Shown: positions 7,134 to 14,299 of the stretch, in pieces
Layout: each line of letters starts with the position of its first letter
Position numbering within the stretch: position 1 is the stretch's first letter
NCBI GenBank assembly: GCA_944391435.1
Contig: CALXTP010000012.1
Span: 1-42,879, forward strand
Reading direction: 5' to 3'
DNA: 42,879 nucleotides
Source of the DNA: an uncultured Alphaproteobacteria bacterium
GTDB lineage: Bacteria > Pseudomonadota > Alphaproteobacteria > RF32 > CAG-239
Position numbers and translations under genes: made by a program
Notes under the pieces: model-generated
What the model was told of the DNA's origin: nothing
Seen by the model: the letters and a program-made list of their open reading frames with translations, nothing else
The model's database searches: none

Positions 7134-8500
7134 TTTAGGTTCTCCAAAAGTTCATAACCGAGGTCGGTAATGGAATTGTCGCGGGCGCCCATTAAGACAA
7201 TCCGGTCTTGTGGGCGGACAATTTGTAGCAGGTGTTGCTTTAGTGCTTCCCGGTTCGGGAAATAAAGCGCGTTTGTCCCTTTGCTGCAGGCTTCATTTAC
7301 CAAATCTTGAGAGGATATGTCTTTTTTTACGGTTCCACCGGCAAAGAATATTTCCGGAATGAGCAAAATGTCATTTTTATCCAGAAAAGATGCAAAACTG
7401 TGCATAATTTCTTTTCCCATCAGGCGCATGGGGGAAAAACCGTGTGGTTGGAACATTATTAGCAGCCGGCCGGGGTAGCTTTTGAGAGCGGAAAGGGAAG
7501 CAGATACTTTGTCCGGATTATGGGCAAAGTCGTCTATTACGGTTATGTCGTTGATTTTTCCAAGTATTTCAAGGCGGCGCTTGGTGCCTAAAAATGTTTC
7601 CAAAATTTCGCAGGATGTTTCCGGCGCAACTTCCAGAAGCGAACAACAGGCAACGGCACACATCGCATTTGCAATATTAAAACTTCCTATTAAATTTAGC
7701 TTATATTGCCTGTTGCGGAAAATGTAAGTAGTCCCGTCCGGTACGGCTTTGATTTGTTCGGCAAAAAAATCGGCCGAGGCATCTTTTATGCTAAAAGATA
7801 GCGTTTGGTGCGGATTGGCAGCCAGCAGAGGCAGGCTGTTATCATTATCTTTGTTGACAACGGCACCTTTGGTGGCGCGGGCAGCGAATCTTTTGAAAAG
7901 TTCCTGCAGTTCTGCAATGGATTTGTGGTCCAAGGAGATGTTGTTAATAACGGAGATTGCAGGCGTATATTTTTCAATGGAACCGTCACTTTCATCTGCC
8001 TCAATGACGCAGATATTGCCTTTATTTAAGATTACATTAGGGATTCCCGGTTGTTGTTCATAGTTTTTCAGCAGGGCGCCATTGATAACAAGAGGTTTTT
8101 TGCCTGCTTGGTCCAAAATGTAGCCAATCATTGCGGTAACCGTAGATTTTCCACTGGTTCCGCCGACGGCGATGCCATTTGTAAAAGCGGCAAAAGTTTC
8201 AGCCAGCAAGTCGGAGCGGAGCTTGACGGGGATATTTAGTGCTTTGGCGCATTTTATATCAGGAACGGTATCTTCTACAGCTCCGGAGGCATAGAGGGCT
8301 GAGAAATCCTTATCAAGCATTGAGCCGTTTTGAGGATAAATCTTAATGCCAAGGCTTTCCAATGCTTTTTTGTTTTTTTGGTCTTTTCCCTGATCAAAAC
8401 TGCGGTCTGAGCCGTAAACGTCTTGCCCGAAATATTTGGATACTTGAGCCAAAGCGCTCATGCCGCTGCCGGAAATTGCGCAAAAACCGATTTTAGCCAT
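7121..8500 (-). CDS. mpl: UDP-N-acetylmuramate:L-Ala-gamma-D-Glu-meso-DAP ligase (Mpl)
   Basis: A 459-residue Mur-ligase family enzyme that joins recycled tripeptide directly to UDP-MurNAc, bypassing MurC, MurD and MurE. It has an N-terminal nucleotide-sugar domain (GFCAISGSGMSALA, near residue 5), the ATP loop GGTSGKSTVTAM, central EADESDGS and NNISLDHKS, and the C-terminal domain with VIDDFAHNPDKVSASL. The longer open frame starts at 8545, but AAGGA six bases before ATG 8500 fixes the start. MurC is the nearest alternative; the YGSD-x-x-F-D-Q-G-K pattern and the partner ldcA favour Mpl. The product of LdcA is the substrate of Mpl. Confidence 0.9.
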   Translation of the reverse strand: MAKIGFCAISGSGMSALAQVSKYFGQDVYGSDRSFDQGKDQKNKKALESLGIKIYPQNGSMLDKDFSALYASGAVEDTVPDIKCAKALNIPVKLRSDLLAETFAAFTNGIAVGGTSGKSTVTAMIGYILDQAGKKPLVINGALLKNYEQQPGIPNVILNKGNICVIEADESDGSIEKYTPAISVINNISLDHKSIAELQELFKRFAARATKGAVVNKDNDNSLPLLAANPHQTLSFSIKDASADFFAEQIKAVPDGTTYIFRNRQYKLNLIGSFNIANAMCAVACCSLLEVAPETSCEILETFLGTKRRLEILGKINDITVIDDFAHNPDKVSASLSALKSYPGRLLIMFQPHGFSPMRLMGKEIMHSFASFLDKNDILLIPEIFFAGGTVKKDISSQDLVNEACSKGTNALYFPNREALKQHLLQIVRPQDRIVLMGARDNSITDLGYELLENLKWHC

Positions 8501-8550
8501 CTTTTTTCCTTCTAGGTTGTCATGTCTTTTTTGTAGATTAACCATAGGTC

Positions 8551-8568
8551 AAAAAAGTTAACTTTTTT
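8551..8568. repeat. 18-bp perfect AT-rich palindrome in the mpl 5' region
   Basis: AAAAAAGTTAACTTTTTT is a perfect palindrome spanning the -10/start-site region of the mpl promoter. It could be a second regulator site or a small 5' hairpin in the mpl transcript. Confidence 0.6.
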
Positions 8569-8594
8569 ATAAAAAAAACTTGAACAGTGTTCAA
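8566..8594 (-). promoter_or_regulatory. Promoter of mpl-ldcA
   Basis: On the minus strand TTGAAC (8594-8589) and TATAAA (8571-8566) are separated by 17 nt. The -35 element is one half of the TTGAACAGTGTTCAA palindrome. Expected start near 8559, giving a leader of about 60 nt before mpl. Confidence 0.7.
8580..8594. promoter_or_regulatory. Palindromic operator for the divergent TetR regulator (predicted)
   Basis: TTGAACAGTGTTCAA is a perfect palindrome with 7-bp arms around a central G, in the gap between mpl and the TetR gene. Each half is the -35 element of one of the two divergent promoters, so one bound TetR dimer would block both. Confidence 0.7.
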
Positions 8595-8608
8595 AAAAGC
8601 TTTATTAT
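8580..8608 (+). promoter_or_regulatory. Promoter of the TetR regulator gene
   Basis: TTGAAC (8580-8585), 17-nt spacer, TATTAT (8603-8608). The -35 overlaps the predicted operator, which implies autoregulation. Confidence 0.7.
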
Positions 8609-8645
8609 CGGGTAGCAATGGAAATTTTGAGCGGCATGGTTAAAG

Positions 8646-9239
8646 ATGGCGAAAACAAAGGAAGAAATCAGAGTTGATTTGATTGTAAAAGCAAGAGAGC
8701 TCTTGATGGAAAAGGGGCTTGATTTTTTGACGGCCAGAAAACTTTCGGATTATTCCGGTTATTCTGTCGGAACGATTTATAATCAATTTAGAAGTATGGA
8801 AAATTTAATTGTTTGGGAGAATTGCCAAACATTGGATGAGCTGTACGAGGCGCTTTTGACGGCGGAGATGGGGTCTGATTCTTATGAAAATCTTAATCGG
8901 CTGTTGGAAAAGTTTGTGAATTTTGTTTTACAACATAAAACGTTGTGGTTTACGTTGTATAATACGCATTTCAGAGATACAATAGAATCCTATGAACCAT
9001 ATTATTTGCGGCGCATTATCAAAATCGTGCGATTGCTGGAAAGAAACCTGCATAAGCTGTTTGCAGCTGTTCCAGGGAAAGAACGGCGGCTATCTACTGA
9101 GGTTTTGTTTGTTACGGTGTTTGCTTTGAGTTCGTTGTTGACAACAGAAAAGGACTTTGCCGGGTTGGAAAAAGAATATGTGGTGCGGATATTGTTTAAT
9201 ACATATCTGGCCGGCATGTCGTATCTGGCGGAAAAATAG
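8646..9239 (+). CDS. TetR/AcrR family transcriptional regulator
   Basis: A 197-residue regulator. Residues 8-55 form the TetR DNA-binding domain: RVDLIVKARELLMEKGLDFLTARKLSDYSGYSVGTIYNQF, with the typical helix-turn-helix ending in S-V-G-T-I-Y-x-Q-F. The remainder is all-helical and would bind an effector and dimerise. It is divergent from mpl-ldcA, and the 15-bp palindrome at 8580-8594 between them is the probable operator. The likely role is repression of itself and of the murein-recycling operon, released by a ligand that could be a muropeptide or an envelope-active compound. The ligand is inference only. Confidence 0.88.
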   Translation: MAKTKEEIRVDLIVKARELLMEKGLDFLTARKLSDYSGYSVGTIYNQFRSMENLIVWENCQTLDELYEALLTAEMGSDSYENLNRLLEKFVNFVLQHKTLWFTLYNTHFRDTIESYEPYYLRRIIKIVRLLERNLHKLFAAVPGKERRLSTEVLFVTVFALSSLLTTEKDFAGLEKEYVVRILFNTYLAGMSYLAEK

Positions 9240-9260
9240 TGTTTTTTTATTAGCTTGTAT

Positions 9261-10592
9261 TTATTCCAAGTCTGTGATGATTTGGCGGGTAACTTCTTTG
9301 GCATCACCAAACAGCATGATGGTTTTAGGATTATAAAAGAGGGGATTGTCCAGGTTGGCATAACCCGGTGCTAATGATCGTTTTACGAAAAGGATGTGCC
9401 TGGCCTGTTCCGCTTCCAAAATGGGCATTTGGTAGATCGGACTGTCAGTTGCTGTTTTGGCCAATGGGTTGGTTATATCATTTGCACCGATAATATATGC
9501 GATGTCGGCGGTTTGAAATTCCGGATTGATATTTTTCATTTCAACAATGTTTTCAGGCGGAATGTCGGCTTCGGCAAGCAATACGTTCATATGTCCCGGC
9601 ATCCGTCCTGCAACCGGATGAATTGCAAATTTGACTGTTGCATGATATTTGTTTTGCAGTAGTTTTGCAAGAGATGCCAGTTCGTATTGAGCGCCGGATA
9701 CGGCCATGCCGTAGCCGGGAATGATGATGATTTTTGCAGCGTTTTCCATCAAAAAGGCTGCATCTTTCGGTGTTCCGCGATTGACGTGTTTTTCCGTGGC
9801 GGAAGTTTTGTGATGCGTGTCAGGCGGTGTTGAAAATATAATCTGTTTTAAATGCCTGTTCATAGAAATTGTCATTAGGTATGTCAGAATTAGGCCGCTG
9901 GCGCCGATGAGGCTTCCTGTTATTATTAAGAGGTTGTTTTGTCCGTTAAAGCCAGCTAAAACGCCACACCAACCGGACAAAGCATTTAAAAGAGAAATGA
10001 TAATCGGCATATCCGCACCGCCGATGCGTGTCGTAAAAAGGAAACCCCACAAACATATAAGAATAACGTAGCCTGACAGTATGACAGTAGATGGGGTTAT
10101 TGCAATAAAGGTGCCAAGTGCTACGGAGATTAAGAAAAGTGCACTGTTTGCTAATTTTAGAATATTGGCAGGCAGAGAAAAGTGAAAACCGGATAACTTT
10201 ATAAAAGCGGCCACGGAGCCTCCCAGAGTTATGAAGCCAAAGCCGGCAAGGCATATCAGCAGGAATGATGTATGTTCGGAAATTAAAATTTCGCTTAAAC
10301 CGATTAAACCGGAGGCAAGTCCGCCGAATCCGTTAAACAAAGCTATTATCTGCGGGAGATTTGGCATATTTATTTTGCGGGCAGTTATAATTCCGGCAAA
10401 ACTGCCGAGCAGGACGCTTATGACAACGGCCGGGAGATATATGCAAGGAATGTTTTTGAGATAGAAAAATACAGCAATAATAACGGCTGTTGAGGCTAAA
10501 ATATTGCCATAATAAGCGTGTTTGGGCGCAGATAATGCGTGTATGGCCATAATCAGGGAAGAGAAAACAAAGATATTTATGGCGTCAATCAT
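9261..10592 (-). CDS. pntB: Proton-translocating NAD(P) transhydrogenase, beta subunit
   Basis: A 443-residue subunit with about eight or nine N-terminal membrane helices (residues 1-265) and a C-terminal NADP(H)-binding domain. The latter has IIIPGYGMAVSGAQYELASLAKLL, HPVAGRMPGHMNVLLAEADIPPENI, IIGANDITNPLAKTATDSPIYQMPILEA and KRSLAPGYANLDNPLFY, all hallmark segments of domain III. The enzyme couples proton entry to hydride transfer from NADH to NADP+. It is the last gene of pntAA-pntAB-pntB and overlaps pntAB by 8 nt. Length is slightly below the usual 460. Confidence 0.96.
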   Translation of the reverse strand: MIDAINIFVFSSLIMAIHALSAPKHAYYGNILASTAVIIAVFFYLKNIPCIYLPAVVISVLLGSFAGIITARKINMPNLPQIIALFNGFGGLASGLIGLSEILISEHTSFLLICLAGFGFITLGGSVAAFIKLSGFHFSLPANILKLANSALFLISVALGTFIAITPSTVILSGYVILICLWGFLFTTRIGGADMPIIISLLNALSGWCGVLAGFNGQNNLLIITGSLIGASGLILTYLMTISMNRHLKQIIFSTPPDTHHKTSATEKHVNRGTPKDAAFLMENAAKIIIIPGYGMAVSGAQYELASLAKLLQNKYHATVKFAIHPVAGRMPGHMNVLLAEADIPPENIVEMKNINPEFQTADIAYIIGANDITNPLAKTATDSPIYQMPILEAEQARHILFVKRSLAPGYANLDNPLFYNPKTIMLFGDAKEVTRQIITDLE

Positions 10593-10863
10593 GTTTTTTA
10601 TCCTTTGGTTTGAACATTTTTAACATACGGCCTGAGATATAGAATCCACCGAAGATGTTTACGGAAGAGAAGAAAACGGCGGCTAATAGCAGGATAAGGG
10701 AGTGAGGGGGTATTGTTGCTTCGGCCAGCAGGTCAAGAGCACCGAGTATGACAATGCCGGAAATGGCATTGGTTACGCTCATTAGCGGGGCGTGAAGCAA
10801 AGGAGTTACCTGCCAGACAGCTAAATAGCCGATAAAACAAGATAAAATTAATATACTGAACAT
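10585..10863 (-). CDS. pntAB: Proton-translocating NAD(P) transhydrogenase, alpha2 (membrane) subunit
   Basis: A 92-residue membrane subunit with about three helices: MFSILILSCFIGYLAVWQV, the conserved VTPLLHAPLMSVTNAISGIVILGAL, and LILLLAAVFFSSVNIFGGFYI. The segment TPLLHAPLMSVTNAISG is diagnostic. The start at 10863 is chosen because AGGA lies eight bases upstream and because it begins at the first helix; the open frame extends further to 10920. It begins 4 nt after the pntAA stop and overlaps pntB by 8 nt, giving the three-gene organisation seen in Rhodospirillum and other alphaproteobacteria. Confidence 0.94.
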   Translation of the reverse strand: MFSILILSCFIGYLAVWQVTPLLHAPLMSVTNAISGIVILGALDLLAEATIPPHSLILLLAAVFFSSVNIFGGFYISGRMLKMFKPKDKKHD

Positions 10864-10867
10864 TTGT

Positions 10868-11917
10868 TTATTCCTTTTTTTGAAACTGGCGATTTTGTGC
10901 GACAGGTTTATTTTGCACATTGTTTGTTTTTAACGGCGGGCAAAGCATGGCAGCAGGCAAATCTCCGGGCAGATTTATTTGTTTATCCGGGTTGATTATC
11001 CGATGAAGCAGATTATACATATTTCCTGCCCATAACTCGGAAGCCGTTGTCGGAATTGCGCGCTCGGCAAAGAGCAACCGGTAAAAGTGATATCCGGAGT
11101 TTGAATAGCGGCTTGTAGGGATGTTTATGTTGTGTGGGGTTGTATCAACGATTATACAGCCGGAGGGAACAGCAGATAAATCCTTTTTGTTTAAAAGGAC
11201 AGGTGCTGCGCCGAAGGAAGTTTGGGCAGAGGCCAAAATAAAATCAGCTATTTTTAGAACCGGCAGAATATCAGGCGGAGTTGAAAATAAGACAAAAGCA
11301 GCGCCGACCGATTGCGCCAATTCTCTTGCTTCGGGGTTGATATCGGCAATGGTTATACGGCAACCCTGTTTTTTGAAAACCGAGGCGGCTTGCAAGCCTG
11401 TTACGCCGGCGCCAAAGATTAGGGCAGACGCTGGTTTGATGGAAGCAGCGGCAGTGGTTAATTGCGGTGCCATTTTTGAAGATTTTGCCAGAGAATGGAG
11501 CGCTGCAGCATATCCTCTTACCGTTTTTTGGGCACTGATAATATCTATATTTTGCGCAGCGGAAGTGCGCGGAACTTTTTCTAAACGGATATAAACGGCT
11601 TGTTGAAAAGCATTTGGTGCAGGAAGGCTGCTGAAATCTGCAATGAGAATGTGGGACGAGGTTAATTTTTTAAGCATAGTCGGCGAAGGCGGAGATATTT
11701 GCAATATAATCTGACTATCCCGGAGAATGTTTGCGGGGCTTAACGCTATTTGGGCGCCGGAATTTGAATATTCTTTGTCAGAAAAACCGGCATTTGTACC
11801 ATAATCTTTTTCCAATAGTATGGTGAAGCCTTCGTTAACCAACCTTTTTACAACGGAAGGCGTGAGAGAAACTCGCGTTTCTTCTGCAGTATGTTCTTTT
11901 AAGGAGCCAATTATCAT
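10868..11917 (-). CDS. pntAA: NAD(P) transhydrogenase, alpha1 (NAD-binding) subunit
   Basis: A 349-residue soluble subunit related to alanine dehydrogenase. It starts MIIGSLKEHTAEETRVSLTP and has the RVSLTP and G-x-x-A-G-F-x-D-x-x-Y patterns of the family, then a Rossmann NAD site ALIFGAGVTGLQAASVFKKQG (about 183-203) followed by an acidic IADIN. AAAGG with seven-base spacing places the start at 11917, although the frame is open to 11974. The subunit is somewhat shorter than the usual 370-385. It opens the pnt operon and is divergent from the chromate transporter genes. Confidence 0.92.
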   Translation of the reverse strand: MIIGSLKEHTAEETRVSLTPSVVKRLVNEGFTILLEKDYGTNAGFSDKEYSNSGAQIALSPANILRDSQIILQISPPSPTMLKKLTSSHILIADFSSLPAPNAFQQAVYIRLEKVPRTSAAQNIDIISAQKTVRGYAAALHSLAKSSKMAPQLTTAAASIKPASALIFGAGVTGLQAASVFKKQGCRITIADINPEARELAQSVGAAFVLFSTPPDILPVLKIADFILASAQTSFGAAPVLLNKKDLSAVPSGCIIVDTTPHNINIPTSRYSNSGYHFYRLLFAERAIPTTASELWAGNMYNLLHRIINPDKQINLPGDLPAAMLCPPLKTNNVQNKPVAQNRQFQKKE

Positions 11918-11989
11918 AAAAAAACCTTTATTTTTGAAAAGAATGCTGTAATATCGGCGTGTTATATAAACCACAAAAGAAGAATATCA

Positions 11990-12523
11990 ATGTCGGAATA
12001 TGGTAAAATTTTTGTTTCTTTTTTTAAGATAGGGTTGTTTACGTTTGGCGGCGGATATGCCATGCTGCCGTTATTTCGTCAGGAGTTGGTTAATAAAAGA
12101 GAATATATTGATGAGAACGAGTTGTTGGATTATTATTCCATCGGGCAGTGTACTCCGGGGGTAATTGCCGTTAATGTGGCAACGTTTACCGGGTATAAGA
12201 TTTGTGGCGTATGGGGCGCCGTTGTTGCCACTTTTGCCATAAATCTTCCGTCATTGGTGATTATTATGGCATTGGCCGGGATTCTAAATACGCTTTCGGA
12301 GAATCCTTTGGTGGCGCAGGCTTTTGCCGGTATTCGGGTTGGGGTTATCGCTTTGATTTTGAATGAAGTTATTGCGTTGTTTAAAAAATCCATTGTTTCA
12401 AAATTTCAAATTGGTATGTTTGTCTGCATTTTAATATTGTTATTTGCCGTGCATTTGTCGGCTATTGCGGTGGTGTTGTTTGCGGCAGCGACCGGAGGGG
12501 TAAAATATTGGTGGGGAAAGTGA
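11990..12523 (+). CDS. chrA: Chromate transporter family protein, first half-size subunit
   Basis: A 177-residue CHR-domain protein with about five membrane segments. The motif FFKIGLFTFGGGYAMLPLF near the N-terminus and the YSIGQCTPGVIAVNVATFTGYKICGVWGA segment are hallmarks of the family. It is a short-chain form with a single CHR domain. The second domain is encoded by the next gene six nt downstream, and the two would pair. The substrate could be chromate or another oxyanion; many members are not tested. Confidence 0.9.
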   Translation: MSEYGKIFVSFFKIGLFTFGGGYAMLPLFRQELVNKREYIDENELLDYYSIGQCTPGVIAVNVATFTGYKICGVWGAVVATFAINLPSLVIIMALAGILNTLSENPLVAQAFAGIRVGVIALILNEVIALFKKSIVSKFQIGMFVCILILLFAVHLSAIAVVLFAAATGGVKYWWGK

Positions 12524-12529
12524 GATATT

Positions 12530-13048
12530 ATGTTGTATGGGCTGTTGTTTTTTGAATTTTTTAAAATCGGGCTGTTTGCCATCGGCGGCGGAATGGTTAC
12601 AATTCCCTTTTTATTTGATTTAACTAAAAAGTATGATTGGTTTTCAGCTGAAGAATTGACGAATATGATTGCCGTTTCCCAGTCTACGCCGGGACCTGTC
12701 GGAGTCAATATGGCAACATATGCGGGGTTTCAAACAGCAGGGATTACCGGAGGGCTGGTGGCAACGTTCGGGCTGGTGCTGCCGTCAGTTATTATTGTTA
12801 TCTGGGTGTCTAAACTTTTGAATAAATATGCTGAAAACCCGTGGATTCAAGCGATTATGTCTTCTATCAGACCGGCTGTGGCTGCGTTGATTTTGCTGGC
12901 TGGAGTTGAGCTTTGCAAATTAAGCGTTACCGACTGGCAATCTGCTTTATTTGCGACGGCTTTTTTCCTGTTGGTGCATTTTTATCCCAAAAGCCCGATT
13001 TTTTATATTTTATTGGCGGCAGTGTTGGGAATTGTTTTGAAACTTTAA
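12530..13048 (+). CDS. chrA: Chromate transporter family protein, second half-size subunit
   Basis: A 172-residue CHR-domain protein. It shows FFKIGLFAIGGGMVTIPFLFDL and AVSQSTPGPVGVNMATYAGFQTAGITGGLVATFG, equivalent to the motifs of the preceding gene, and about five membrane segments. The pair is a tandem duplication that has diverged; together they equal one long-chain ChrA. It is co-transcribed with the first subunit (six-nt gap). Confidence 0.9.
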   Translation: MLYGLLFFEFFKIGLFAIGGGMVTIPFLFDLTKKYDWFSAEELTNMIAVSQSTPGPVGVNMATYAGFQTAGITGGLVATFGLVLPSVIIVIWVSKLLNKYAENPWIQAIMSSIRPAVAALILLAGVELCKLSVTDWQSALFATAFFLLVHFYPKSPIFYILLAAVLGIVLKL

Positions 13049-13109
13049 GGACATGGTAAGAAAATTTGGTGTATGTAGGCGGTAAAAGTTTAGTATAAAA
13101 GGGATAAAA

Positions 13110-14129
13110 ATGATGCAAAAAGATGAGATAATTTATGATGTGTTAGGAATCGGGAATGCTATTGTTGATGTTTTAGCTAAAGTCGGAGACGGTTTTTTGA
13201 CGGAAAGACATCTGGAAAAAGGCGGGATGACTTTGCTGGGGCCAAAGGAAGCCGGAGAAATATATAGGGATATTATTCCCGAAGGCGAGGTTTCCGGCGG
13301 ATCGGCAGCCAATACGGTGGCCGGGCTGGCTTCGTTAGGGGCTGATTGTGCATTTATCGGAAAAGTTCATGATGATGAATTAGGACAGGTTTTCAGACGC
13401 CAAGTTGCAGCGGCCGGAATAGATTATTTTACGGAGCCGTTGCTGGAGGGGCCGGCGACGGGACGCAGCATTGTTTTGGTTACGCCCGATGCCAGCCGTT
13501 CCATGTTTACTTATCTGGGGGCGTCCAGCCGCCTTTCGGCTGATGATATCAATGAAGGGCTTATCCGAGCCTCTAATATTATTTTCATTGAAGGATATTT
13601 GTGGGATAACGAGCAATCTAAAGAAGCGGTTAAAAAGGCGGCGAGTTTGGCTAAGCACTATAACAGGCAGTTGGCTTTCAGCCTTTCGGATGTGGCTTGT
13701 GTTAAAAGGCACAGGCTGGAGTTGTTGGAGTTCGTCAGAAATAATGTGGATATTTTGTTTGCCAATGAAGAAGAAGTCAATGCCCTGTTTGATAAAACGA
13801 ATTTGGAAGAAACGCTTGATGAACTGAAAAAGATTGTGGAATTGTCGGCTATTACCAGGGATTCCAGAGGTTCAGTTATTGTTAAGAACAGGGTAAAAAT
13901 CTACGTTGAAGCGGAGCAAACGAAGGAAGTTGTTGACTCAACCGGTGCCGGGGATTTGTATGCTGCAGGCTTTTTATATGGAATGGTCAAAGGCAGGAGC
14001 CTTGGAACGTGTGCTATTATCGGCGGAATTGCCGCATCCGAGATTATCGGGCATTACGGGGCGCGGCCGGAGGTCTCCCTGCGCGGGTTTGTACGCAATA
14101 AATTAGCCCAATATGGAAAAAGAGCTTAA
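13110..14129 (+). CDS. PfkB-family carbohydrate/nucleoside kinase (adenosine kinase-like)
   Basis: A 339-residue ribokinase-superfamily enzyme. It starts with DVLGIGNAIVDVLAKVGDGFL, has the substrate motif GGSAANTVAGLASLGADCAFIGKV and the C-terminal ATP/anion-hole motif DSTGAGDLYAAGFLYG with catalytic Asp. The overall pattern resembles alphaproteobacterial proteins often annotated as adenosine kinase, but sugar kinases of the same family cannot be excluded. The ATG at 13110 is followed by a second ATG. The gene is monocistronic, 61 nt after the chromate genes and followed by a weak terminator. Confidence 0.85.
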   Translation: MMQKDEIIYDVLGIGNAIVDVLAKVGDGFLTERHLEKGGMTLLGPKEAGEIYRDIIPEGEVSGGSAANTVAGLASLGADCAFIGKVHDDELGQVFRRQVAAAGIDYFTEPLLEGPATGRSIVLVTPDASRSMFTYLGASSRLSADDINEGLIRASNIIFIEGYLWDNEQSKEAVKKAASLAKHYNRQLAFSLSDVACVKRHRLELLEFVRNNVDILFANEEEVNALFDKTNLEETLDELKKIVELSAITRDSRGSVIVKNRVKIYVEAEQTKEVVDSTGAGDLYAAGFLYGMVKGRSLGTCAIIGGIAASEIIGHYGARPEVSLRGFVRNKLAQYGKRA

Positions 14130-14156
14130 TTTGGGGTGAAATTGCCTTATCCGGTG

Positions 14157-14183
14157 CAGCTTTGGCGGGAAGGCTGTTTTTTT
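14157..14183 (+). terminator. Probable terminator after the PfkB kinase gene
   Basis: CAGCTT and AAGGCTG pair with one bulge around a 7-nt loop, followed by seven T. Confidence 0.5.
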
Positions 14184-14206
14184 GACCGTTTTTTTATAGC
14201 GGGGAC

Positions 14207-14234
14207 TTGCTATTTAATTTTTTTTTGTTATAAC
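14207..14234 (+). promoter_or_regulatory. Sigma70-like promoter of typA
   Basis: TTGCTA (14207-14212), 16-nt T-rich spacer, TATAAC (14229-14234), about 65 nt upstream of the ATG. Confidence 0.55.
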
Positions 14235-14299
14235 AGGGGAAATTATTAAGCAAAAACAGTTTTTGATTTTATTTCAAGCCTTTTGAGGAATAAAGAAAA

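Noticed and set aside
11121..11594. 157-codon plus-strand frame inside pntAA
   Set aside because: It is wholly antisense to a well-supported gene and encodes an Ala/Cys-rich sequence with no recognisable domain.
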